This document shows, in pieces, positions 1-10,534 of a stretch of DNA of 64,000 bases. The position numbers and the translations under genes are program-made. The notes under the pieces are model-generated. The model ran no database searches, was not told where the DNA came from, and was given only the letters and a program-made list of their open reading frames with translations. Numbering within the stretch: the stretch's first letter is position 1; every line of letters begins with the position of its first letter. The DNA lies in assembly GCF_039536205.1 (NCBI RefSeq), contig NZ_BAAAYL010000001.1, positions 7,006,001-7,070,000 of the forward strand. The letters run 5' to 3'. This DNA comes from Streptomyces sannanensis (GTDB taxonomy: Bacteria; Actinomycetota; Actinomycetes; Streptomycetales; Streptomycetaceae).

Positions 1-28
1 CCTGAGCGCCGCCGTGGCGGCGCTCAGG
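1..28. terminator. Perfect 13-bp stem hairpin
   Basis: The first 28 bases form a perfect inverted repeat: a 13-bp GC-rich arm, a GT centre, and the exact complementary arm. Such hairpins without a T tract are usual transcription terminators in streptomycetes. It presumably ends a gene lying to the left of the window. Confidence 0.7.
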
Positions 29-104
29 CCGGAGCACTGATCCGTCGCGCCCGAATGGGCGCGACGAATGTGCGCGTACCTGCGCGGGGCCACAAGCTCG
101 GACC

Positions 105-278
105 ATGACCCGCCCGCCCATTCCGCCCACTCCGCCGCTGCCGGGGCCCGGTCCCGGGCCCGGACCCGTTCCGCCCCCGCCTCCGCCGCCCGGGCCGGAA
201 CCCGAACCGATCCCCACGCCGCCGCCCCCGGAGCCGCCGCCCGAGCCGGAGCCCCAGCCGGGGCCGTTCGAGGAGTGA
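105..278 (+). CDS. Small proline-rich peptide (57 aa), hypothetical
   Basis: This short frame begins at ATG (MTRPPIPPTPP) and reads about 60% proline with interspersed Gly and Glu (PEPEP, PPPEPEPQPG), ending PFEE. There is no signal peptide, membrane segment or recognisable domain. No strong Shine-Dalgarno sequence is visible. Similar tiny Pro-rich ORFs are often annotated in streptomycetes, but GC-rich DNA also gives proline runs by chance, so coding status is unsure. It lies between a terminator hairpin and the muralytic gene. Confidence 0.35.
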   Translation: MTRPPIPPTPPLPGPGPGPGPVPPPPPPPGPEPEPIPTPPPPEPPPEPEPQPGPFEE

Positions 279-314
279 CGCCGCGGCCCGGAGCCCTCTT
301 GTCATGGCCCGTAG

Positions 315-2404
<2,090 letters not shown>

Positions 2405-2689
2405 GGGTCCACGATGTCCTGTCCGACCCGTCACGTCGTCGTTCTTGAGCAGGCAATGGGTCGTACTGCCGATGGAGTACGCCCCTACGCCGGAAGTCTT
2501 GTTCCGGGCCTCCGCCACCCCCGGAACGGGTGACAGGTCTCCCCCTTCGGTCTCGGGGTCGAAGCATGCCCCCGCCACCGCGGCGCCCGTCGGCGGGGGC
2601 GGGGCGTCACCGTGTCATCGTTACGGTGTGCGTGGTGCGGACTCGCCGCACTTCGGGCAGGACACCACGCGTGGGTGACGAGGGGGATC

Positions 2690-3400
2690 GTGGACGACAG
2701 GGCAGAGCCGGCAGCGGCACCGGGCGGTTTCTTCGCCCTGCGGACGGACCCGCCGGGCGGCGGCTCCCATGTCCCGCTCGCCGAGGTGTACACGGGACGC
2801 TCGGCGGCGCTCCGCGCACGCATCGACACGGTCGCCGCCCGGCTGCGCACGGACGAGCGCAGGGTCGCCGCCTCCCTCGCCTACCAGGGGCTCGCCTCCC
2901 GGCTCTGGTCGGTCGCGCTGGCCCCTGCCGCGCTGCACGGGATACTGCCCGGTCTCGCGCCCGCAGTGCTGCGCTGGGATCCCGCCGCGGCCGCGCCGGA
3001 CGATCTGTGGACGGAGGGTCCCGCGGCCGGCGAGGCCACCGTGGAGGGGATCCGGGAGGCGGTGCAGTACGCCCATCTCGCCCCGCTCGCCCAGGCGATG
3101 CGCCGCGAATGCCGTGTCTCACCCCGGCTGCTGTGGGGCGACGCCGGATCCGCCCTCGCCGGAGCCGTCCGCGAACTCGACCGCTGGGCCCGCGTCCACG
3201 GCCGTCCGGAGGCGGCCCGCAGGGCCCGTGAGCTGGGCGCCGGCCTCTTCGCACACCCCGATCTCTCGGACGGCACCCTGAACGGCACGGCCTTCCGCCG
3301 CGCCGGCTGCTGCCTCTACTACCGCGTCCCCGGCGGAGGGCTCTGCGGAGACTGCGTCTTCGCCGCTCCGGGCCGGTCCGCGCCGTCGCGCAAGAGCTGA
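2690..3400 (+). CDS. (2Fe-2S)-binding protein, FhuF-like ferric reductase
   Basis: The C-terminus reads CCLYYRVPGGGLCGDC, the CC-x10-C-x2-C cluster-binding signature of FhuF-type siderophore-iron reductases. The rest (LWSVALAPAALHG, then an acidic region) matches the family's organisation. It would reduce ferric iron from imported siderophores in the cytoplasm. The start is uncertain: the GTG used here (VDDRAEPAAAPGG, 236 aa) has AGGGGG just upstream, but GTG codons at 2675 and 2612 are in frame. No siderophore transporter or synthetase lies nearby. Confidence 0.8.
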   Translation: MDDRAEPAAAPGGFFALRTDPPGGGSHVPLAEVYTGRSAALRARIDTVAARLRTDERRVAASLAYQGLASRLWSVALAPAALHGILPGLAPAVLRWDPAAAAPDDLWTEGPAAGEATVEGIREAVQYAHLAPLAQAMRRECRVSPRLLWGDAGSALAGAVRELDRWARVHGRPEAARRARELGAGLFAHPDLSDGTLNGTAFRRAGCCLYYRVPGGGLCGDCVFAAPGRSAPSRKS

Positions 3401-3492
3401 TCCCTCACCCGAACGGCTCCGCAAATGGCGGCGGCAGCGGAGCCCGGGCAGGAGGTTCAAATCGTACGGTCGAACCGGACAGGGAGAAGACG

Positions 3493-3848
3493 ATGACCTC
3501 CCGGGCTGACATGAACAGCGCTGATCCGAACAGCAATGACCATGCGATGGCCGGCCCGGCCGAACGGATCCGGCACTGTCGGGCCGTACGCAAGCGGCTG
3601 TCCCGTTCCTCGCACGGCCAGTGGATCGCGGCTGTCGACCGGCCCGACCCGCTGGATGTGCAGCGGCGCCAGGCCACCACCCGGGAACCGGAGCCGGTGT
3701 CGATCCGCCATGGCCGGGCGGCGCCGATGTCTTCGCCCGCGCCGTCGCCGATTTCGCCATGCTCCACGCGGACGGGATACTGTCGGACCACGCCGTCCTC
3801 CTCGCCGCTGTCGCCCCCCGGCAGATCGACGCCGAGACGGATGCGTGA
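3493..3848 (+). pseudogene. DUF2252 family protein, large internal deletion
   Basis: An ATG with GGGAGA upstream opens a frame that reads like the N-terminus of DUF2252 proteins (RIRHCRAVRKRLSRSSHGQW, then DRPDPLDVQ and EPVSIRHGR). About 75 residues in, this similarity stops and a different frame carries the family's C-terminus (GADVFARAVADFAMLHAD, SDHAVLLAAV), ending at a TGA. Family members are about 400-450 aa, so roughly 1 kb of the middle is missing and the join is out of frame. The join lies near 3715. No product is expected. Confidence 0.8.
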
Positions 3849-3862
3849 CGCGCGAAGCGCGG

Positions 3863-4405
3863 TCACCGCGGGCCGGTACGCCTCAGCCGCTTGTCGAGCC
3901 GGCTGCGCACCTTCCGGCTGAGCGAGGTCGCCGCGGCGGTCAGGAAGACGAAGTTGTAGACGATCTGCAGGATGACCAGCACCCGAGCGGTCTGGCCCTG
4001 GGCGGTGATGTCTCCGTACCCCACCGTCGCGAGTGTCACCACGGTGAAGTACAGCGCGTCGAGCCGGGTGTGCAGCCCCGAGAACTGACCCGGCTCTTTG
4101 GCCAGGCCGTAGTACCCGGCGGAGAAGACGAGCACCGACAGGCACACCAACAGGAGGATCACGATTCCCGGATGGGTGCCCTCGCGGTCCGTCACGACAT
4201 ACCAGATCTGAACCAGCAGCAGTACGGCGATCAGCGTGAGGGCCAGGATGAGGACGGTCCAGCTGAGCACCGGCCGCTGCGGCCCGAACCAGTTCAGCGG
4301 CAGCAGGAAGTAGGCGGCCACCATCGAGGCCACCGTGATTCCCAGGACGCTCCAGGCCCATACCGGCGCCGGTCCGGCGGCTGTCTTCCGCACGTTTCCG
4401 AGCAT
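3863..4405 (-). CDS. Two-helix potassium channel (Ion_trans_2 type)
   Basis: The 180-aa protein carries the canonical selectivity filter TVGYGD after a pore helix (LDALYFTVVTLATVGYGD). There are two hydrophobic segments before a hydrophilic loop, one directly before the pore, and one after it (VLVILQIVYNFVFLTAA). The C-terminus is short and basic with no RCK/TrkA domain, so gating by a regulatory ligand is not evident. The ATG (MLGNVRKTAAG) is the first sensible start; upstream in-frame sequence lacks coding character. Confidence 0.88.
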   Translation of the reverse strand: MLGNVRKTAAGPAPVWAWSVLGITVASMVAAYFLLPLNWFGPQRPVLSWTVLILALTLIAVLLLVQIWYVVTDREGTHPGIVILLLVCLSVLVFSAGYYGLAKEPGQFSGLHTRLDALYFTVVTLATVGYGDITAQGQTARVLVILQIVYNFVFLTAAATSLSRKVRSRLDKRLRRTGPR

Positions 4406-4586
4406 CCGGCGGCAGGCCCGGGTCCACCAGCCCGGGTCGGCCGAACGGGGGGCGGACGCGCACCGGCCGGGCAGTGGCCGGCCCGCCGCCCGGACCGGGG
4501 GCCTGTGCGGCTCATGGCAAACTTGTCGGGGCGCGTTCGACACGGGGAACGCCGGCGTACGAGGGACACGAGGAAAAGCAGCGGCG

Positions 4587-6053
4587 ATGACGGTGACACA
4601 GGAAAGCCAGGAGTACGGTCCCGGCATCGACCCCGAACGGCTGGCTGTCTGCCTGAGCGTGCTGGACGAGCTGGACCAGCTGGAGATCGACCACCCGGAC
4701 GCGATCACGGTCCGGCGCGCCACCGCGGGCATCTACCGCACGGTGAAGCAGCGCCGCCGCCAGGAGCGCCGCGCCGCCAAGACCGCCCACGACAAGGCCG
4801 TCACCGAGGCCACTGCCACCGGCTCGGCCGACCGGATCGACGACGAGACGCAGGGGCTGCTGCCCTCCTCCTCGGCGAAGGGCGAGATCGCGGGCATACT
4901 TCAGCGACCCCGGTCCTGCTACACCTGCAAGACCCGGTACGTCGAGGTCGACGTCTTCTACCACCAGCTGTGCCAGGACTGCGCGGCCTTCAACAGGGAC
5001 CGCCGCGACGCCCGTACGGACCTGACGGGCCGACGTGCGCTGCTGACCGGCGGCCGGGCCAAGATCGGCATGTACATCGCGCTGCGGCTGCTGCGTGACG
5101 GTGCGCACACCACGGTCACGACTCGCTTCCCCAAGGACGCCATCCGCCGCTTCAAGGCGATGCCGGACAGCGACGAGTGGATCCACCGCCTCAAGATCGT
5201 CGGCATAGACCTGCGTGACCCGGCGCAGGTCGTCGCGCTTGCCGACTCGGTGGCCGCCGAGGGGCCGCTGGACATTCTGATCAACAACGCCGCGCAGACG
5301 GTACGCCGCTCCCCGCGCGCCTACAGCGAGCTCGTCGCCGCCGAGTCGGCCCCGCTGCCCGCCGGCGAGCTGCCCGCGTCCGAGGTGTTCGGCGCCTTCG
5401 GCAGCGGCGCGGTGGACCCTGTGGCCGCGCTGCCGGCCGCCCGGGACGGCGAAGGGCTGACCGCCCAGGACGTGACAGAGCTCGCACTTGTCAGCGGCTC
5501 CGCCTCGCTCGCCAGGATCGAGGCGGGCACCGCCATCGACGCCGGTGGACTCGTGCCGGACCTGGACGCCACCAACACCTGGATCCAGACGGTCGAGGAG
5601 GTGGACCCGGTCGAGCTGCTCGAAGTCCAGCTGTGCAACTCCACCGCACCGTTCATCCTGATCAGCCGGCTGCGCCCGGCGATGGCGGCGGCGAAGGCCC
5701 ACCGCAAGTACGTGGTGAATGTTTCGGCCATGGAGGGTGTTTTCAGCCGCGGTTACAAGGGAGCCGGTCACCCGCACACGAACATGGCCAAGGCCGCGCT
5801 GAACATGCTCACCCGCACCAGCGCCGAGGAGATGTTCGAGAGGGACTCGATCCTGATGACGGCCGTGGACACCGGCTGGATCACCGACGAGCGCCCGCAC
5901 CCCGACAAGGTGCGGCTGGCCGAGGCCGGCTTCCATGCCCCGCTCGACCTGGTCGACGGCGCGGCCCGGGTCTACGACCCGATCGTGCGCGGTGAGGCGG
6001 GCGAGGACCTGTACGGCTGCTTCCTCAAGGACTACGTGTCCGCGAAGTGGTAG
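4587..6053 (+). CDS. SDR-family oxidoreductase with N-terminal CxxC pair
   Basis: The 488-aa protein has an N-terminal helical, Arg/Lys-rich region, then CYTC (111-114) and CQDC (129-132), a putative zinc ribbon. A Rossmann domain follows (LLTGGRAKIGMYIALRL, NNAAQ). About 100 residues of Ala-rich sequence are inserted between the cofactor part and the C-terminal segment (VVNVSAMEGVF). Where SDRs normally show YxxxK, this one reads TNMAK, so the catalytic Tyr may be absent or displaced. The substrate is unknown. It stands alone, convergent with the HD gene, with one base between the stop codons. Confidence 0.85.
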   Translation: MTVTQESQEYGPGIDPERLAVCLSVLDELDQLEIDHPDAITVRRATAGIYRTVKQRRRQERRAAKTAHDKAVTEATATGSADRIDDETQGLLPSSSAKGEIAGILQRPRSCYTCKTRYVEVDVFYHQLCQDCAAFNRDRRDARTDLTGRRALLTGGRAKIGMYIALRLLRDGAHTTVTTRFPKDAIRRFKAMPDSDEWIHRLKIVGIDLRDPAQVVALADSVAAEGPLDILINNAAQTVRRSPRAYSELVAAESAPLPAGELPASEVFGAFGSGAVDPVAALPAARDGEGLTAQDVTELALVSGSASLARIEAGTAIDAGGLVPDLDATNTWIQTVEEVDPVELLEVQLCNSTAPFILISRLRPAMAAAKAHRKYVVNVSAMEGVFSRGYKGAGHPHTNMAKAALNMLTRTSAEEMFERDSILMTAVDTGWITDERPHPDKVRLAEAGFHAPLDLVDGAARVYDPIVRGEAGEDLYGCFLKDYVSAKW

Positions 6054-6054
6054 G

Positions 6055-6609
6055 TCAGCGGCGGGCGGCCATGCGGCGTACGCCCACCAGCTCCAGGACC
6101 GGCCGCCAGTCCTCCATGACGCCCGCGTCCAGGCCGATGACCTTTCCCGCGTCGTCGGCCTGCCGCAGCGTCACCGCAGCCTCCGCCAGCGGGTCGCGGG
6201 CGAACGCGGCTGCCTCCTCCCGGGACATCTCCCCGCCCTGCGCCCCCAGCGTCACCGCGCTGCGGGGCGAGAGGAGCCGTCCCGGCTCGACGGCCGCCAG
6301 ATAGCGCTTCGCCGGGACATGCAGCTGTACGAGCCGGGCCACCCGCTCGCCGAGCAGTGGTCGCACGGCGTCCGCGGCGTGGTCCGCGTGTCCCACGTCA
6401 TCGCCCGGACGCAGCAGATGCCCGAGGTCGTGTACGAGTCCCGCGACCTGGAGTTCCTTGTCGCTGGGGTGCAAGCGGCGCAGCAGATGCGCCGTCTGCA
6501 GGGCGTGATCGTGCAGGTCGACGGGGTCGCCACTGCGGTCGGGAGTGTCCCAGGCGCCGCGGCAGGCGTGCAGGAGGTCCATCAGTTCGTCGACGCTGCG
6601 CGGTCTCAT
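6055..6609 (-). CDS. HD-domain phosphohydrolase-like protein
   Basis: The 184-aa product shows the metal-binding HD pattern: HDHALQTAHLLRRL, then LVHDLGHLL and GHADHAADAV, with a later HVPAKRYL. Similar small HD proteins act on phosphorylated or diol substrates (some resemble inositol oxygenase-like or PhnZ-like HD proteins), but the substrate cannot be deduced here. A GGGGAGG-like ribosome site lies just upstream of the ATG. Confidence 0.8.
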   Translation of the reverse strand: MRPRSVDELMDLLHACRGAWDTPDRSGDPVDLHDHALQTAHLLRRLHPSDKELQVAGLVHDLGHLLRPGDDVGHADHAADAVRPLLGERVARLVQLHVPAKRYLAAVEPGRLLSPRSAVTLGAQGGEMSREEAAAFARDPLAEAAVTLRQADDAGKVIGLDAGVMEDWRPVLELVGVRRMAARR

Positions 6610-6947
6610 GCGGTACTCCTCCCCGTGGTGTGATCGCCGCAATTCAGCAGATCATGGCCGGATAACGCCGCTCTGAACGGCGAGCGAAGGAAAGTTGACG
6701 CAAAGGAACCGGCCCCATCGAGCGCGACCCCGCTCATTTGGTTAGTCTGGTGCGGACGGACGGCCGACAAGGGGCTCACCAACCCTCTGGCATGTCCAGG
6801 GGCAGGCCCGCACCGAGGGCCGCGGTCCCGCCCGAACACCGGCGCCACCGCGTCCGAACGGCCAAGCCCATGAACCACCGGCGGCGGCGACCGGTCAGAG
6901 ACCGTGGCGTCGTACGTCCGGAGTTACCCGACACAGAGGAGTGCGCG

Positions 6948-7118
6948 GTGACACCAGAAATGACGAAGCGCGAAGAAGGTCCGGCGGAACCCTGCGAACG
7001 GGCGGCCGAGCCGGAGAAGCTCGGCAACCTCGAGGTCTGGGCCAGATCGGCCCCGATCCGACTGGCCGGCTACGAGGAGGACCTCGCGGAGCCGCATATT
7101 CTGCCCGGTATCGACTGA
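6948..7118 (+). CDS. Small conserved-looking protein or peptide precursor (56 aa)
   Basis: A GTG start with GAGGA seven bases upstream opens a 56-aa acidic peptide. It begins VTPEMTKREEG, has a charged middle (CERAAEPEKLG), and ends with a distinct tail containing VWARSAPIRL, AGYEEDL and HILPGID. A strong hairpin follows directly, so it is its own transcription unit. The charged front and distinct C-terminal segment resemble a leader-core arrangement, but no peptide-modifying enzyme is adjacent, so that reading is speculative. Confidence 0.65.
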   Translation: MTPEMTKREEGPAEPCERAAEPEKLGNLEVWARSAPIRLAGYEEDLAEPHILPGID

Positions 7119-7133
7119 CCCGGACACTTCGCC

Positions 7134-7164
7134 CGTTGCCCCCGGCCCGACGGCCGGGGCAACG
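7134..7164. terminator. Hairpin between convergent genes
   Basis: CGTTGCCCC and GGCC arms pair with GGCCGGGGCAACG around a CGAC loop, with one bulged C. It sits between the end of the small peptide gene and the end of the lipase-maturation-factor gene and can serve both strands. Confidence 0.8.
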
Positions 7165-7169
7165 GCGCC

Positions 7170-8609
7170 TCACCTGCCGCGTTCTGTCCAGCCATACTCC
7201 TCCTCCTCGAGAGTGGTGGGTGGCAGGAAGTCCCGGATCGGCGTCCGGTGCCACCACGCCCCGGTCGACCGCAGTTCCTGCCAGGTGGAGAAGCGGTAGA
7301 GATAGAGCCGGGCCCGGACGTATCTGGGCGGCTTGTCCGGGAACGGATTGTGGGCCAGCAGCCGCAGCGTGTCCCGGTCGTTCACCAGCAGCCGCTCGAC
7401 GAACTGCCCGAACCAGGCGCGGGCGTAGGCGGGGGAGAGTGCCGCGAACCACATGAGCCAGTCGAGCCGCAGATGGTACGGGGCGTACTGGCGCGGCAGC
7501 CGGTGCGGATCACCCGGCTTTCCCTTGAAGCCGTATTCCCGCCATTTTCCGTCCCGGTGCGGCACCTCCTCGTCCGTGCCCTCGACCACCACCTCCTGAC
7601 GGACCCGGCTCACCGTGCCGAACGCACCGTAGGTGTTGACCAGGTGGAGCGGGTCGAAGGAGCGGTTCATCACCTGGCTGCGCGAGAGCAGATTGCGTAC
7701 GGGCTGGTAGCTGCGCCAGAGCACGAACACGGTCAGGGTGACGACCACGGCCTCGTACCAGACGGGCGCGGCCGGGAGCGCGGGCGGTGAGGCGATCAGC
7801 GAGCCGTCCACCGCCGACAGGGCCAGCAGGATCGTCACCCAGTTCAGCCAGGCGAAATTGCCGGAGATCACCAGCCAGAACTGGGTGAAGGCGATCGCCA
7901 GGGCCGCTCCGGTCGCGATCGGCTGAGGGGTGAACAGCAGGATCGGCAGCAGAAGCTGCGCCACATGGTTGCACGCCACCTCCACCCGGTGCAGCGGCTT
8001 CGGCAGATGGTGGAAGAACCAGCTCAGCGGGCCCGGCATGGGCTGGGTCTCGTGGTGGAAGTAGAGACAGGTAAGTTTGCGCCAGCATGCGTCGCCGCGC
8101 AGTTTGATCAGTCCGGCGCCGAACTCCACACGGACCAGTACCCAGCGCAACAGCAGCAGCACCAGCAGCGGCGGGGCCGTATGGTCGTTGCCGAGGAAGA
8201 TCGCGAGGAAGCCCACCTCGAGCAGCAGCGATTCCCAGCCGAAGGCGTACCAGGTCTGGCCGACGTTGACGATCGACAGATACAGCGCCCAGGGCAGCGC
8301 CCACAGCAGCATCGCCCCCCACAGCGGCAGAAGGCCGTCCGCGCCCGCGATCAGTGCCAGGGCGAGCGTCACGCCGGTCCACGAGCAGAGCGCGAAGAAC
8401 CGGTCGGAGTAGTGCGCCTGGAACAGGCTCGGCGCCCGCCGCCATGGCACGTACCGGACGTAGTCGGGGACCGGGAGCATGCCACGCTCGCCGATGAGCG
8501 CTTTGAACTGGAGGGCCGCGGAGAGGAAACCGACCAGATACAGCGCGGCGAGGCCCCGCTGGAAGACCAGCCGGCTCAGCCAGTAGTCGGGTGCGACGAA
8601 CCACTCCAT
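7170..8609 (-). CDS. Lipase maturation factor family membrane protein
   Basis: The 479-aa integral membrane protein resembles animal LMF1-type proteins: about ten helices, YLVGFLSAALQFKALIGERG near the start, WFGQFVERLL near the end, and characteristic motifs FGAGLIKLRGDACWR and YLYRFS. In vertebrates LMF1 helps lipases fold in the ER. In actinobacteria the role is not established; help with secreted or membrane lipase folding is a plausible inference. The ATG (MEWFVAPDYW) is chosen because the upstream in-frame sequence is low-quality. Confidence 0.88.
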   Translation of the reverse strand: MEWFVAPDYWLSRLVFQRGLAALYLVGFLSAALQFKALIGERGMLPVPDYVRYVPWRRAPSLFQAHYSDRFFALCSWTGVTLALALIAGADGLLPLWGAMLLWALPWALYLSIVNVGQTWYAFGWESLLLEVGFLAIFLGNDHTAPPLLVLLLLRWVLVRVEFGAGLIKLRGDACWRKLTCLYFHHETQPMPGPLSWFFHHLPKPLHRVEVACNHVAQLLLPILLFTPQPIATGAALAIAFTQFWLVISGNFAWLNWVTILLALSAVDGSLIASPPALPAAPVWYEAVVVTLTVFVLWRSYQPVRNLLSRSQVMNRSFDPLHLVNTYGAFGTVSRVRQEVVVEGTDEEVPHRDGKWREYGFKGKPGDPHRLPRQYAPYHLRLDWLMWFAALSPAYARAWFGQFVERLLVNDRDTLRLLAHNPFPDKPPRYVRARLYLYRFSTWQELRSTGAWWHRTPIRDFLPPTTLEEEEYGWTERGR

Positions 8610-8817
8610 CTGTGGGCGCTCCTCGGACGCCGGTATCGCCCTACGTCCAGTATCGGCTCCGCCTCGACCTGCCGCTGCCCCCTGCCGTCGTCCCACGGGC
8701 AGGGCGAACCACCCGTGCGAGTCAATCCGGCTTGCGGGGTGGTACGGGATACGGCAGACAGTAAGCAGCAGTCCGGACGGCAAGGAGCAATTCAGGTCGT
8801 ACAGGCGGGAGATCTTC

Positions 8818-10047
8818 GTGCGCTCACCCCTCCGAAGACAGGCTTTCCCGGCCGCCGTCCTGGCGGCCGGGATCCTGGCCGCGGGCCTGACGGGCTGCGG
8901 CGGCGGCGAGCGCGCCTCGGGCCCGCAGGAGATCGTTCTTCAGCCCCTCGCCGAGCAGGGCCCCGATCCCTTCACCGAATCCACAGCCGTCGCGCCCCTG
9001 CCCGCGCCGCCTGTACCCACACCCACGGTGACCACGCCCGCGAGCCCCGCCGCCAAGGGCATCAACCGTACGGGCATCAGTACGCAGCTGCGCACCATCT
9101 CCGGGTCGGTGGCCGGGCTGTACGGCGGGACCCGCTCGCGGTCGAGCTGCGATGTGGAACGCCAGGTGCGCCTGCTCACCGCGGACCCCGTCAAGGCCGG
9201 GGTGTTCGCCAAGGCCGCCGGCGTCGACCGGCACAGCATCCCGGCCTTCCTGCGCGGGCTCACCCCCGTCCTGCTGCGGGCCGACACACGGTTCACCAGC
9301 AGCGGATACCGCGACGGAGCCGCGAAGACCTTCCAGTCCCTGCTCCAGGCGGGCACGCCCGTTCTCGTCGACAGCCACGGCGCCCCGCGGTTGCGCTGCA
9401 CCTGCGGCAATCCGCTGCGCCCGCCGGATGCCACCCGTGCCGGGGCGGTGCACAAGGGTGTGCGATGGGCCGGGTACCGGCCCGAGCGGGCGGTCGTCAT
9501 CGTTCCCGCGGTACACACGATCGATTCCCTGATCATCGTGAACATCGCGACCAACACCTGGATCGAGCGGAAGACCGGTGACACGGGGGCGCGGGACAGA
9601 ACTCCGCGGGTCATGCCGCCGCACGACCCCGGCGACGACATCACAGGACCGCTCAGCCCGAGCTCGCCGAGCCCGCAGCCCGACACCTCGCTGCCCGAAC
9701 TGCCCCAACTGCCCGACAGTCGGCAGCCACGTGGCGCCACTCCCGACAGCCCTCTGCCGGAGAGCGCCGGCCGGGGGACCAGCCTGCCCGAACCGTCGAC
9801 CCCCGAGGCTCCCCGTCCGGACGGCCCCGCCCCGGACGGTCTCGAGCCCTTCGCGCCCGACGACGGCGGCACCGCACCGGACATCACGCAGTGTCCGCCC
9901 GGCGGGACCGGCTCGTCCGACCTCTGGCCCGGCTGTCCGGACCTGTCGGAGACCGAGGATCCGGGCAGTGGCCTGCCGCCTGGACCGGACGACGGTTTCG
10001 AGGCGGCCGGTGCGGCAGTCCCACCGGCCGTGAAATCGGGGGAATGA
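8818..10047 (+). CDS. Secreted lipoprotein, DUF6777-like
   Basis: This 409-aa GTG-initiated protein has a lipoprotein signal (AAGILAAGLTGC, lipobox LTGC). A conserved globular domain follows (GLYGGTRSRSSCDVERQV, then APRLRCTCGNPL and GYRPERAVVIVPA), ending in a long Pro/Ser/Asp-rich low-complexity tail. Proteins with this domain occur as Streptomyces lipoproteins and, in other cases, fused to protein kinases. The function is unknown. Four cysteines in the domain could form two disulfides outside the membrane. Confidence 0.8.
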   Translation: MRSPLRRQAFPAAVLAAGILAAGLTGCGGGERASGPQEIVLQPLAEQGPDPFTESTAVAPLPAPPVPTPTVTTPASPAAKGINRTGISTQLRTISGSVAGLYGGTRSRSSCDVERQVRLLTADPVKAGVFAKAAGVDRHSIPAFLRGLTPVLLRADTRFTSSGYRDGAAKTFQSLLQAGTPVLVDSHGAPRLRCTCGNPLRPPDATRAGAVHKGVRWAGYRPERAVVIVPAVHTIDSLIIVNIATNTWIERKTGDTGARDRTPRVMPPHDPGDDITGPLSPSSPSPQPDTSLPELPQLPDSRQPRGATPDSPLPESAGRGTSLPEPSTPEAPRPDGPAPDGLEPFAPDDGGTAPDITQCPPGGTGSSDLWPGCPDLSETEDPGSGLPPGPDDGFEAAGAAVPPAVKSGE

Positions 10048-10063
10048 TGACAGAAGTGGCCAC

Positions 10064-10430
10064 ATGGCTGATCGGGTATCCGGCAGCCTGTCGCTCCAGG
10101 AGGGCCGGCCCGCACACCCGGATCTGAGCCTCGTCCTCAATCGCATGGGCTGCTTCGACTGGGACCTCGACAGCGGGCTGCTGCACATGGACCGGACCGG
10201 CCTCGAGGTGTTCGACCGGTCAGGGCGGGGTACGGCTGCGGGTCGAGGCCAACGACGGCTCCAGCGCGCTGCCCAGGCGTCGCGAGGCGGGGGAGTCGGG
10301 CGTCTCGGGCCGCGGGCTGATGCTCGTGGACCGGCCGGATGGTGTATGGGGTGTGGATCCGCGGGGCAGCGGAAAATCCGTGTGGTGTGAGTTCATCATC
10401 CCGGAACGTCATCGGATGAACGAAACGTGA
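10064..10430 (+). pseudogene. SpoIIE-type PP2C phosphatase, internal deletion
   Basis: The start (HPDLSLVLNRMGCFDWDLDSG, shown here split: HPDLSLVLNR then MGCFDWDLDSG) reads like the N-terminus of streptomycete PAS/SpoIIE phosphatases. After GLEVFD the frame changes. The other frame gives the C-terminal ATPase-like anti-sigma end (VRLRVEANDGSSALPRR, SGRGLMLVD, WGVDPRGSGKSVWCEF) and stops at 10428. The whole phosphatase core, probably over 1 kb, is missing. This is the second stub of the same kind in the first 11 kb. Confidence 0.75.
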
Positions 10431-10432
10431 CA

Positions 10433-10471
10433 GTAACCATACGTGACGTGTTAGCTCTTGACCGTAACCAT
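10433..10471. promoter_or_regulatory. Direct repeat GTAACCAT before the acyltransferase gene
   Basis: GTAACCAT occurs at 10433-10440 and again at 10464-10471, a 31-bp period of about three helical turns, in a less GC-rich stretch just before the WS/DGAT gene. TTGACC overlaps the second copy and could be a -35 element. A regulator-binding pair is possible but unproven. Confidence 0.35.
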
Positions 10472-10534
10472 TCGATGGCGCTTGACTTCGGTCTCCACCC
10501 CCCGCTTCTGATGGTCCGACAGAGTGGTGATCCC

